DNA of 64,000 nt from Anodontia alba (Eukaryota > Mollusca > Bivalvia > Lucinida > Lucinidae), in contig OZ024821.1 in NCBI GenBank assembly GCA_964016985.1, positions 125,238,035 through 125,302,034 on the forward strand, read 5' to 3'. The translations under genes were made by a program, and so were the position numbers. This document shows, piece by piece, positions 1-9,029 of this stretch (the first letter of the stretch is position 1; each line of letters opens with the position of its first letter). A model generated the notes under the pieces. It was given only the letters and a program-made list of their open reading frames with translations. It was not told where the DNA came from and searched no databases.

Positions 1-119
1 CAGGAAGGTTTATCTAAATATACGTAATGAACCAAGTTGTCTGAATCTGAATAGACTGATCACAAAACAATGGTTTGTTGGGAATACAGAAATTTGATGT
101 TTTATGAAAACTGCTAAAA

Positions 120-153
<34 letters not shown>

Positions 154-720
154 TCATAATAATTATAGTAGCAAAAATAACAATAATAATAAAGATATGT
201 AATGATAGTTTATGAGTTAAAATTTAAAATTTTATTTGTTTCTCAAAAAACAGAGTTGATATTACAGGCATTTCCCGTACTTTTCTCGAAACAAGGGCCA
301 ATTCAACTCGGTGTGTTTGTAAACTAAGTTCCGAGTTGCACAAGTCATCCGTTTCTTTGAAGTCAGGCATTAATCACCTTTTAATTGACAGTGAATGGAA
401 AATGGGCTTCTTTAATTGAGTGAGATGTTTAACTCACGCTGAGAAGGTGTTAATTATGAGACTGACATTGAGAAGGTGTGAATTACGAGAAGTGTCAATT
501 CCATTGCTATTGGGAAATATACATATAACCAGTCAGGCTGTTTTAATAGCAGCTAATCAAAATTAGTGTACTTTCATTTTCAATCAAAATGGCATCCGAG
601 ATAGCATTCTGTGACACTGGGAAAAAGCATGTGCGTCTTGGACTCAGAATTTAGGTGCATGTTATAGATGAGTGCGTGGTATACACAGCGAAGGTAGTAT
701 GATTTGAAAACTAGCTGAGA
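1..720. other. Intergenic or ANAPC2-intronic sequence with a TAA microsatellite
   Basis: A (TAA)n-type microsatellite covers about 121-192. I see nothing else identifiable. A 45-codon minus-strand open frame around 225-365 has no protein I recognise and no clear splice sites. Confidence 0.4.
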
Positions 721-1316
721 AAAATACAAGATCTTAAGAACTTTGAGGTAATACTTTAAGATAAAACTTCTAAATCTGTGACCTTGAACTCTAGGTCATA
801 GGGTGGGGATAAGGCTGAATAAAATTTTGTACCAATATCTATAATCATGCAAAATATAAAGCAGATCCATCTTAAAAACTTTGATGCAAAACTTTAACAT
901 AAATTTCTAAGTCTGTAACCTTGACCTCTAAGTTAAAAGCAGGGGTGGAGATAATGCCGAATAAAATTTTGGACCAATATCTATAATCCTACCAAATATA
1001 AAGTAAATCCATACAAGGACAAAGAAATTAAGAGCTCTTAAAAACTTTGACACACAACTTTAACGTAAATTTCTGTGACCTTGATTTCTAAGGACTTAAA
1101 AATTTAGACATCTTAAAAAATTTGATGCAAAATTTTAACATAAGATTTCTAAGATGTGATCTTGACATCTAGGCCATGAGCAGGGGTGTGGATAGTGCCC
1201 AATAAAATTTTGGACCAACATAAAAATTTTTGTTAAGGCCGCCACTGCTGACGCCAATGCCAATGCCAACACAAGTGCAATAGCTCTTCCTGTTCTTTTG
1301 TACAGGCGAGCTAAAA
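720..1316 (-). mobile_element. HINE/pearl-like element with about 4 tandem units, inverted
   Basis: Units of about 130-145 bp repeat the phrase GAATAAAATTTTG (near 818, 958 and 1200) and GTGACCTTGA. Read on the minus strand, the right edge is TTTTAGCTCGCCTGTACA, followed by a short palindrome around CTGTACAAAAGAACAG. This matches the head of the element at 9720 (TTTTAGCTCGCCAG). Its 3' terminus is not clear. Confidence 0.5.
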
Positions 1317-1426
1317 TTGACTGAATTTGCCCATTAGCAATTCCAAACTAGATCTCCTTAATATCAATGCAACTTCCATTTATAAATGTACACAAATGGT
1401 AGATGTATCATTGATTGATTGATTGT

Positions 1427-1897
1427 GTTGGGGTTTAACGACATGTCAACCCTTGTGGGTCATTTTGTGTCGTCTCCCAGAGAAAGGGAGAAAAGAGATA
1501 AAAGAGATAGTTGAGGATATGAAAGACAGGGACAGGGAAGAAAGAGAACAAGAATGAAAGTGAAGAAACAGAAGAAATAAAAACATCCCCCACCCCCCTC
1601 TAACCTTACCTGCTACACTGATTTTGTTGGGGTTTAATGACATAGCAACCCTTGTGGGTCATTTTGTGTTGTCTCCCAGAGAAAGGGAGAAAAGAGATAG
1701 AAGAGGTAATAGAAGAGATGAAAGAGAGGGACAGGGAAGAAAGAGGAACAGGAGTGAAAGTGAAGAAACAGAAGAAGTAAAAACATTCCCCCTCTACCCT
1801 TACCTGCTACAAGGATAGCAGGCCTTGCCCAACTTAAAGCCACTATCAGTTGGATGCCCCGGTGACGTAAGATACAAGACACCTTTGCCACACCCAA
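1427..1897 (-). repeat. Two adjacent SINE-like copies with long purine tract
   Basis: On the minus strand each copy ends GTCRTTAAACCCCAAC plus a short tail. The copies are 1427-1615 (5' truncated) and 1626-1897 (longer, with a 5' part containing TTACGTCACCGGGG). A third copy lies at 4440-4723. Each has 90-110 bp of nearly pure purine on the plus strand (GAGAAAGGGAGAAAAGAGAT and similar). I see no tRNA-like promoter in the 5' part, so the family head is unassigned. Confidence 0.55.
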
Positions 1898-2164
1898 CCA
1901 TGATCACAAGTTGTCAAATCTTTCCTGCAATGGCCACATGTGTTGCTATTCTCTTGGAGTTTTCTTTCTTTCTTTTTTTTTTTTATCTTTTTCAAACACC
2001 GGTTTGTAACATGACTCGCTATTACATTATGCTAATAGTTACCAAAATATGTCCTCGGCTGATGCTATTTCAAGGAGTACCTACAGAGATATGTTTTGGT
2101 GCAACAAGTGTCAATAAGCAGTGCTTATTAGATACCCTTGTACAACATGTGATTGGGAAACCCA

Positions 2165-3760
2165 AGAGACAGAAAGACAGACAGACAGACATATGGATAT
2201 ACATAAAAGCTGAAGTTAAAGTGGCAGTCATTTTGTCCCAAAATGTTTTTTTCCAGTAGCAAACTTCTTTATGCACATGTTCAATATGTCTTCAATAAAT
2301 CTGTAAAGTATCAGAATTTGTTAACAAATTTTTTGAGTCAAGTTGACTTGCCCATGCATGCACTATCTCAGCTGCATCATCTTAGAGCATACAAAACCCA
2401 GTAGTCAGGAATAACCAAAAAAATGGCTATGTGAAAAAAGCTGTTATTTTGACGTAAAGGATTTTTTCAGCATCATACTTCTTCCTGCACATGTTCAGTA
2501 TGTCTGTTATGAGTCTGCAAAGAATCAGATTGCTTCAACATTGATACTTTTAAATAAGTTGATTTCACTGTGCATGCACTATTGTCATGCCAAATTAACT
2601 TTTCAAGAAGAACAAAGGGAATTAACTGGAAAGGAATGAACATCTTATTTTTCTCTACAGCAACATCTCACATCTCATCAGTATCAACATTTATGCAAAA
2701 TATAAAAAGATTCCTGAAATTATTTATCAAGACAAGAAGCAGAAACCAAAATGTCTTTTCAAGAATAGCAATGGGAAATAACTCTAAGAAATTAACCCAT
2801 AAGCCCTTTTTCTCTAACAAGAACATTTCATCATTATCGTGTGTTTATGCAAAATAAGAAAAGAAAATCTTTAAATTATTCATCAAGATAAGAATCAGAA
2901 ACCAAAACACCTTTTAAAGAATAAGGAATGGATAAAGGAATTAACCCATAGGCCCTAATTTTTCTCCGACAGACTGCAGTAACATCTCATCAATATCAAC
3001 ATTAAAAAGGAATTACCTCTAGGCCCTTACTTTTGTCTTAGAAGCAGAAATCAAAACGCCTTTTCAAGAATATAAGGGATATAACTCTAAAGGAATTAAT
3101 CCCTAGCCACTTATTTTTGTTTAACAATGTTTTTGTCTCATCAATACCAATCTTTATGCAAAATATGAAAAGAATCCTGAAATTATTTAGCAAAATAAAA
3201 AGCATAAACCAAAATGCCTTTTCAAGAATTACAAAGGGAAATAAAGCTAAAGGAATTAAGCTCTAGGCCCTTTTTTTTTGTCTATCAGCAACACCTTATC
3301 AATACCAATGTTTATGCAAAATATGAAAAGATTCCTTGAACTATTTAGCAAGATAAGATGCAGAAGCCAATAGAATAGAATAGAATTATAAACCAAAACA
3401 GCTTTCAGCTTTTCAAGGATTACAAAGGGAAATAACTCTAAAAGAATTAACCTCTTAGGTCTTTATTTGTGTAACAGCAACAACTCATCAATATCAACAT
3501 TAGCCCAAAATATGAAAAGATTCCTGAAATTATTTAGCAAGATAGGAAGCAGAAACCAAAACGCCTTTTCAAGAATTTCAAAGGAAAATAATCTATAGGA
3601 CTTATCCCCTAGGCCCTTATTTTTGAGTAACAGCAACACCTTATCAATATCAACATTTATGCAAAATATGAAAAGATTCCTGAAAGTATTTAGCGAAATA
3701 AGAAGCAGAAACCAAAACAGAACGGATTGACAGACAATGTAAATACAGCACTAACCCAGC
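2165..3760. repeat. Tandem arrays: about 2 units of 220 bp, then about 7 units of 156 bp
   Basis: The first array (about 2230-2570) repeats CTTCTT-x-TGCACATGTTCARTATGTC. The second (about 2570-3740) repeats ATGCAAAATATGAAAAGATT at 2692, 2848, 3155, 3313, 3505 and 3660, a spacing of about 156 bp. The block is bracketed by ACAGACAGACAG near 2175 and TTGACAGACAATG near 3728, as in the GTCCGTCTGTCC heads of other array elements here. A short AGAAT microsatellite lies at 3371-3386. Open frames inside are repeat translations. Confidence 0.65.
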
Positions 3761-3950
3761 ACTAACCCCGGCCACCACTGACACACAGTTTGTTGTGGGG
3801 TGGGGGGGAGGGGGGTTATAAAAATAACGAAAAAAAAATATCCTAAATCATTACTTGAAGTCCACTCCACAAAGTACTTGTGAAACAAATGACAAATTTT
3901 GGCAAAAAAAGGCTAAAGCAAAGAAAGAAGCATTTAGAAATTTACTATAC

Positions 3951-4157
3951 AGCAGCACCTGTATCAAGAGCTGTGGACTTGTACACACTTGTGAAGAAGG
4001 TCCAAAATCTAGGAGCTACTCTGTTTCGTAAGTCCTGCTGCAGCTCTTCAAAGAACCAGTCCTCTAAGAGATTTCCAAAGCCATTTTCACACAAGAAGCT
4101 CACAGCATTCTGGAATTCTACCTTCGGTAAAGGAGAATACTGGACTGTCTTGGTTCC
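3951..4157 (-). CDS. ANAPC2: ANAPC2 coding exon 2
   Basis: On the minus strand the acceptor reads TTTATATTGGCAG|GGAACC, with the exon starting at 4157. The frame continues phase 0 from exon 1 and encodes GTKTVQYSPLPKVEFQNAVS, then the diagnostic segment NLLEDWFFEELQQDLRN, then APRFW. The downstream boundary is uncertain. Possible donors are GTGTGT at 3988, CAG|GTGCTG at 3958 and GTATAG at 3950; an in-frame TAG follows at once, so the exon must end by 3951. The plus-strand frame over the same bases (3880-4227, 115 codons) is an antisense shadow. Confidence 0.82.
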
Positions 4158-7100
4158 CTGCCAATATAAATATCACATTCTGTATTTTGTAACGTTTAAT
4201 ATCTGGAATACCCTTCATCCATTTTAACCCTTGTCATGCTGAATAAATTCAGAAGCCACACCCACTTCTAGTTTTAAGCCAATCAGATTACTTGATCTGG
4301 GTAGTTGATACAAATTCACATACTTAATGACAAACAGTTTAGATCCAGATCAGTTGGCTTTTGAAGAAGCCAACTGATCTGGATCTGAACTGTTTGCAAA
4401 GGTAGGACATATCCGGGTTCAGCATGACAAGGGTTAATCTGGTTGATTGTGTTCGGGTTTAAAGACACGTCAATCCTTGTAGGTCATTTTGTGTCATCTC
4501 CCAGAGAAAGGGAGAAAAGAGATAGAAGAGGTAGTAGAGGAGATGAAAGAGAGAGACAGGGAGAAACAGGAAAAGGAATAAAAGGGAAGAAACAGAAGAA
4601 ATAAAAACTTTCCCCCTCTACCTTACCTACTACAAGAACAGCAGGCCTTGCCCAACTGTAAGCCAATATCAGTTGGACACCCTGGTGACATAAGATACAT
4701 GACAACTTTGCACCACCCATGGTTTTAAACTGGAGACGCCCAAAAGGGTAACTGGCAAACAGAGCAGACCTAGATCAGATGCTGAAAAATGGGTATTAGC
4801 CATTTTTCTCTAGGAATATCTGAATCACATAGCCTGACATACTTAAAACTGAAATTCAAAATTGGACTCTTCCTATATACAGTGTTACAGGGAGTTTATT
4901 CAACCTAAAATGGTTTAATAAGGTTGAATCAAAGAACTGTTTGTTTGTTTGATTTGGGTTTAACGTCACTTTCAACAATCTTTCAGTCATATCGCAACAG
5001 TGTCTCAGATTTGGCGGGGAGCCCAATGCTCACTTTTAGAGTGCTGCCTCACTGAAATATCATGCCCCAGACACTTTGACATGATATTCCAGCCAGTTTC
5101 ATTATACTGACACTGAGCTGACCAGTTCTAGCTCTACTTTCTTAATGCTGAGCGCCAAGAGAAAGAGCAGCTTTGCCATTTTTAAAGTCTTTGGTATGAC
5201 CCTGCCGGGGATCGAACCCACAACCTCCTGCTCACAAAGCGGACGCTCTACCACTAAGCCACTGTGCCAGTTCAAAGAACTGAGAAACCTATATACTGCA
5301 ATACAGTTTTACTAAAACAAGATACCTGCAATACAATTTTAGCATATTGATACATACTGGGTTTTATTTACAGCACAACCAAAGTCAGCAACTTCTTTAT
5401 AATTTGGCAGGTTGTTCTGACATCTTTGTTCTCTAAACAGTATTATACATATATATTGCACAAATGAAAGCAATGCCATGAAATGTGATTTTAACCCTCG
5501 TCCTGCTGAACCCGGATATACCCTGCCTTTGCAAGCAGTGTAGATCACCAAAGCTACATTTCTGCAAAATTATATTGAAATTGGTCTGGCGGTTTCTGCC
5601 AAGGAGATTTTTAATGTTTTGTCTTCTGTTTGCCTTGGCAACCAGAATCTTGCATGGATCCAAAATTTTTGAACAATTTTCATTTCAATCAGTGTCAACC
5701 AAGGAACAATCCTGTGAAATTTTGTTAAAATTGGTTCAATGGTATAGGAGGAGATGTTCTTTAAAGAAATTGTGGACGGATGGACGACGAGGTGAAATTT
5801 TCTGTATATTTGAATAGGCGTGTTTTCGTAATGTAGTTTAGAGGTGTATCCAGAAACCTGACAGGGCAAAAACTACATGTAAGTAAACTGCCATATAATG
5901 TAATTAGTACCTGTATGCATTATCTCTCAACATTACAGAGGTATTCATACTAAAACAAAACCTTAGCAGGATGACTGTGGGTGTGGGTGGGGCGAGGGGG
6001 GGGGGTGGTGGTTTAACTCGACTAATTTGTTTTTTATACGTACATATCCTCCTGTCATGTATTTTGACACACATCTAATTTGACGCGCTAGAATCTTTTT
6101 TCTAATGCCTCATTGTTATTAGGGTAGAGCAACATAAGAGGGTTACATTCTGACAGGTGCTTAAGTAGAAATTAAGTTGGAAAATTACAACCATGTAACC
6201 TTGAATGGTCAACATTTTGAAAGAAATGTTAAACCTTTTTCCTTTGAACTGAAGCTCAAAATTTTAAAGCTGCATCAGCTACAACTGAATCAAACATGCT
6301 GCTCTGTTACAGTGTCACCTGATGCATTTATCCACAAGTATGATATATGGTTGAAATGCTATGCATACACAATATTACTTTTCAAATAAATATATGGGCT
6401 TATATGAAAATATTTTGCAACTGGAAGAAGAGAAATTCATAAAGTAATTTTCTGTGTATTTGTTTGATGCCAAGCATAAATAATTTCAAGAAAAATATTT
6501 TTGCTGACGATAAATAATCTATTTAGAACATATTTTTATTATGACATGTGGCAAATTTGTGCATGCTAGCAGGATAAACAAATGCTTCAACTACAACTAC
6601 CCACCCCTTAAAACTGAGGCATAAAAATGGCAGCACTTCTCAGAATGAGGTCAGATTTTTTAAAAAATATACAGGTGTCATTCAGCAGTGATTCTTGTCA
6701 TTTTATTTTGTTCTAACAAATGCTGCCTGAACATGGTCCTGGTATTACTGTAAAACTTAAATTACTATCTTGCAAGAAAAATAGCAGTCTGTTACAAGCA
6801 TCATTTCATATGAGTGTAAACCAAAATGACAATCACCATGGTGGACTCAGTGCTTGCACTAACTGTCAAAATCAGGAAGCCCCAGGACTTCCTATAGCTC
6901 CAATATCTGGAAGTCCTGGTGATCAAAGTTTTTCACTCACTTTCAGAAATTCAACCACAATATTCTTAAACTCTCATTTATGGAGTAAAACCACCATTCT
7001 TAAGCTAAATAACACATAAATTCATTCTAAATTTTTGTTATAAATGACTAAATATCTTTAAAGATAGGAGTCCCAGACTTCCTGGTATTGATTTTTGGAA

Positions 7101-8763
7101 GTCCCAGGGCAATTTTTGGGAGTCTCTGACTCCCAGACTTTCCTTAATGCAAGCACTGGACCGTGGTCCTATTTCACTTGGAATTTTTATCAAGGCAGTT
7201 GAAGCAAATTTATTTTAATGATACTGAATAATGTTCTAGGAGTCCATAATTGTCTTACACAAAACAAATGTACTGGGAGTTGTCTGTGAAATTAATGACA
7301 TGTCAAATAATGCTTAAGTGTGTCAAAACTCATGAGTCTAGGCTAAATGTTTTTTTAAACAAAACTGTACTTTAAACAAAACTGTACATTAATGTCTTTT
7401 TAAACAAAACTGTACTTTCTTTTAAGTTAAAATATATTTAAAACATATAAAATAAAAGTGTCCTGGAGTGTCCTCAGGTGTCCTGGGGTAATAAGACCAA
7501 CCCTAGCTAAACAGATGCACGAATCCGGGGTAACTAGACTTACCGAAACGCGAACCGAAATACCGAAACGGACTTAAAAATACATGTATAGGGAACGAGT
7601 CTAATTTATATTAAATAGCACATTTTGACACTTTATTTTTTTTTCAAACAAACAAACAATGATTTCAACTTAACTACTATGAAATCTCACAAAACTCATG
7701 ATGGAAATGACATAGTAGAGGTGCAAATCAGTCAACGCATCTGTGCACTCTGATCAGCACCATTGCAGTTCGCTATACCTCTAATTTCTCTGTCTAAAAT
7801 TTCAGGTAAGTATCAAGTGAATGTGAAATGCATACAAGCCACAGTATCAGAAACCCTGCATTATTATCTGCAAACAAAAGAGGCACAGATCAGTCAACGC
7901 ATCCGCGCACTCTGATCAGCACCGTTGCAGTTCCCTATACCTCTAGTTTCTCTGTCTAAAATTTCAGGCAAGGATCAAGTGAATGTGAAGTAAATGCATA
8001 CAAGCCATGGTATGAGAAACCCTGCATTACTATCTGCAAACAAAAGAGGCACAGATCAGCCTACACATCCGCGCACTCTGATCAGCACCGTTGCACTTTG
8101 CTATACCTCTAATTTCTCTAAAATTTGAAGTAAGGATCAAGTGAATGTGAAGTAAATACATATGAGCAACGGTATGAGAAACCCTGAATTACTATCTACA
8201 AACAAAAGAGGCACAGATCAGCCTACGCATCCGCGCACTCTGATCAGCACCTTACAGTTCGCTATACTTCTAGTTTCTCTATGTAAAATGTCTTCTTAAG
8301 ACCAACTGAATGTATTCTTCATATGAACCAATACTTTGAGAAAATATTGTTTTTCATATCGTCGCAAAATTATTGACAAACAGCATTTTCCCTATGTTTA
8401 TTTATTATATCTATTCAGGAAAATACTTTGTAATCCATTTCGCCCCTGCATTTACTAACTAACAGCATATTTTACTTATATTTTTAATAGTCCGTTTCGG
8501 TATTTCGGTTTCGTTTCGGTAAATCTAGGTACCGACGAATCCGTGTACCGTGTCAATCAATATTAATTTCTCATGAAAAAGTCATGACTCTGAAAATAAA
8601 CACATTGTAAAATTTAATTATAGACTCGAGTGATTTTTTATGGTATCAAAGAAAGTTTTAAATGTCTTAAAAATAATAATTGACATACGCCAGCCTTTCC
8701 AGGAATCAGAAAATCCGTTACAAATGTCCAGGCTTTGTTGACATCTTGCATATTTGCCGCCAT
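3951..8763 (-). CDS. ANAPC2: ANAPC2 (anaphase-promoting complex subunit 2), 5' coding part, exons 1-2
   Basis: Gene-level entry for two minus-strand exons joined across a 4.5 kb intron. Exon 1 gives a 25-residue N-terminus beginning MAANMQDVNKAWTFV. Exon 2 joins in phase 0 and contains NLLEDWFFEELQQDLRN followed by APRFW. From memory, vertebrate ANAPC2 starts MAAAV, has an AWNTVSTGLVPP stretch, then VLEEWFVEVLQNDL and SPEFW in the same order and spacing, so the match is collinear. ANAPC2 is the cullin-homology scaffold of the nuclear APC/C ubiquitin ligase: its C-terminus binds the RING subunit ANAPC11 and the N-terminal cullin repeats contact the rest of the complex. Only about the first 90 of roughly 800 residues are visible. 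The remaining exons should lie left of the window or in sequence I could not recognise. The gene is divergent from PPIL3. The name rests on a short but ordered match, not on a search. Confidence 0.82.
4224..4437. mobile_element. TTAA-flanked fold-back MITE (piggyBac-like), family A
   Basis: The element is bounded by TTAA on both sides (4224-4227, 4434-4437). Terminal inverted repeats are CCCTTGTCATGCTGAA and its reverse complement. In the centre, GATCCAGATCAGTTGGCTT pairs with AAGCCAACTGATCTGGATC. TTAA targets and CCC-starting TIRs are typical of piggyBac. No transposase is present. Confidence 0.8.
4440..4723 (-). repeat. SINE-like repeat, third copy of the purine-tract family
   Basis: Same family as 1626-1897: on the minus strand it ends GTCTTTAAACCCGAACACAA and carries the GGGAGAAAAGAGATAGAAG purine tract. 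It abuts the MITE ending at 4437 almost directly. Confidence 0.6.
4929..5282 (-). mobile_element. tRNA-derived SINE with 11-bp target duplication
   Basis: The minus strand has an A box (TGGCTTAGTGGTAGAGCG) and a B box (GGTTCGATCCC) near its start, a body of about 330 bp and a 3' end TTAAACCCAAATCAAACAAA. The 11-bp repeat TCAAAGAACTG flanks it at 4929-4939 and 5272-5282. The tRNA-like head reads like a Thr/Ala/Val-class tRNA but I cannot assign the species. Confidence 0.85.
5491..5833. repeat. Truncated family-A MITE, array-element fragment and a MITE end
   Basis: 5491-5548 is the left end of a family-A MITE (TTAACCCTCGTCCTGCTGAA). 5549-5800 is an inverted fragment of the element family found at 49112 (shared phrases CTGTGAAATTTTG and GAGGAGATGTT, ending in GGACGGATGGACG). 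5805-5833 matches the right end of the MITE at 31466-31741 (GAATAGGCGTGTTTTCGTAATG). Three broken elements are abutted. Confidence 0.55.
5834..6847. other. Intronic sequence without recognised features
   Basis: ANAPC2 intron 1. AT-rich, with a G-rich run near 5990-6015. Several short open frames (for example 6177-6389) show no family resemblance and no supporting splice sites. Confidence 0.3.
6848..7158. mobile_element. MITE with hAT-like CAGTGCTTGCA termini, copy 1
   Basis: It starts CAGTGCTTGCACTAA and ends TTAATGCAAGCACTG, an inverted repeat of about 15 bp. The interior holds further inverted phrases (GGAAGTCCTGG and CCAGACTTCC). A second copy is at 15316-15624. CAGTG ends suggest hAT, but no 8-bp duplication is visible here. 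Confidence 0.65.
7518..8549. mobile_element. Non-autonomous TIR element with four internal tandem units
   Basis: Long imperfect terminal inverted repeats face each other. The left contains TACCGAAACGCGAACCGAAA then TACCGAAACGGAC near 7551-7573; the right is the mirror image near 8490-8523 (GTCCGTTTCGGTATTTCGG). Between them lie four units of about 165 bp with the phrase CGCACTCTGATCAGCACC at about 7743, 7904, 8071 and 8237. No open frame suggests a transposase. It ends about 140 bp from ANAPC2 exon 1. Confidence 0.7.
8689..8763 (-). CDS. ANAPC2: ANAPC2 coding exon 1
   Basis: The reverse complement begins ATGGCGGCAAATATG and stays open for 25 codons. It then meets a GTATGT donor at 8688-8683, directly after the codons GGA AAG GCT GGC, so the exon ends in phase 0. 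The peptide has the Ala-rich start and the AW-x-x-V motif of the ANAPC2 N-terminus. A second in-frame ATG (codon 5) could also start translation. A longer overlapping minus-strand frame here (8618-8803) runs through the donor into the intron and is not the gene frame. Confidence 0.8.
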
Positions 8764-9001
8764 TGGTAAATATTGCGGAATGATTTTTTAGACAAATTAT
8801 CATATGTACTAAGGCTTTGATTCAAAATAAAACAATAAAAGGTAAGCATTTCTTTACAAATTCATTACATTTTTATTTTTCACAGCTACTATTTCTACTT
8901 CATACTGAAAATGAAATATTTTGCATCATAAATATTTATAAAGTTCGTCAAAAATCAACAAAGGCAATTCCTTGTTTTTGTTTTTCTTACTTTCGTTTTA
9001 G
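8764..9001. promoter_or_regulatory. Putative bidirectional promoter / 5' leader between ANAPC2 and PPIL3
   Basis: The two start codons diverge and lie 263 bp apart (8763 on minus, 9027 on plus). At the ANAPC2 start the minus strand reads ACCAATGGCGGCAAA, combining a CCAAT box with an ATGGCGGC (YY1-like) motif. No TATA box stands out. For PPIL3, a strong donor AAAAG|GTAAGC at 8841/8842 and a long pyrimidine tract ending TTTTAG at 9001 suggest a 160-nt intron in the 5' UTR. If so, PPIL3 transcription starts before 8841, close to the ANAPC2 start. Transcription start sites are inferred, not seen. Confidence 0.5.
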
Positions 9002-9029
9002 GTAATCCACATGTACACTGACAACAATG
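9002..9029 (+). CDS. PPIL3: PPIL3 exon carrying the ATG (28 nt, only the last 3 nt coding)
   Basis: The sequence ACTGACAACAATG is followed directly by the donor GTAAGT at 9030. The next coding exon opens with TCA GTA ACT (Ser-Val-Thr), so splicing ATG|TCA restores the conserved MSVTLHTD N-terminus. The upstream edge at 9002 is inferred from a pyrimidine-rich tract ending in AG at 9000-9001. It could instead extend further left if the 5' UTR intron is not used. Coding bases are 9027-9029. Confidence 0.8.

Noticed and set aside
225..365. Possible extra ANAPC2 exon on the minus strand
   Set aside because: 45 open codons but no convincing acceptor or donor and no resemblance to ANAPC2 after the FWN region.
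3880..4227. 115-codon plus-strand open frame
   Set aside because: It is antisense to ANAPC2 exon 2, whose minus-strand frame has family similarity and splice sites.
8618..8803. 61-codon minus-strand open frame MIICLKN...
   Set aside because: It overlaps ANAPC2 exon 1 in a different frame and runs through the donor into the intron; the MAANMQD frame fits the family.
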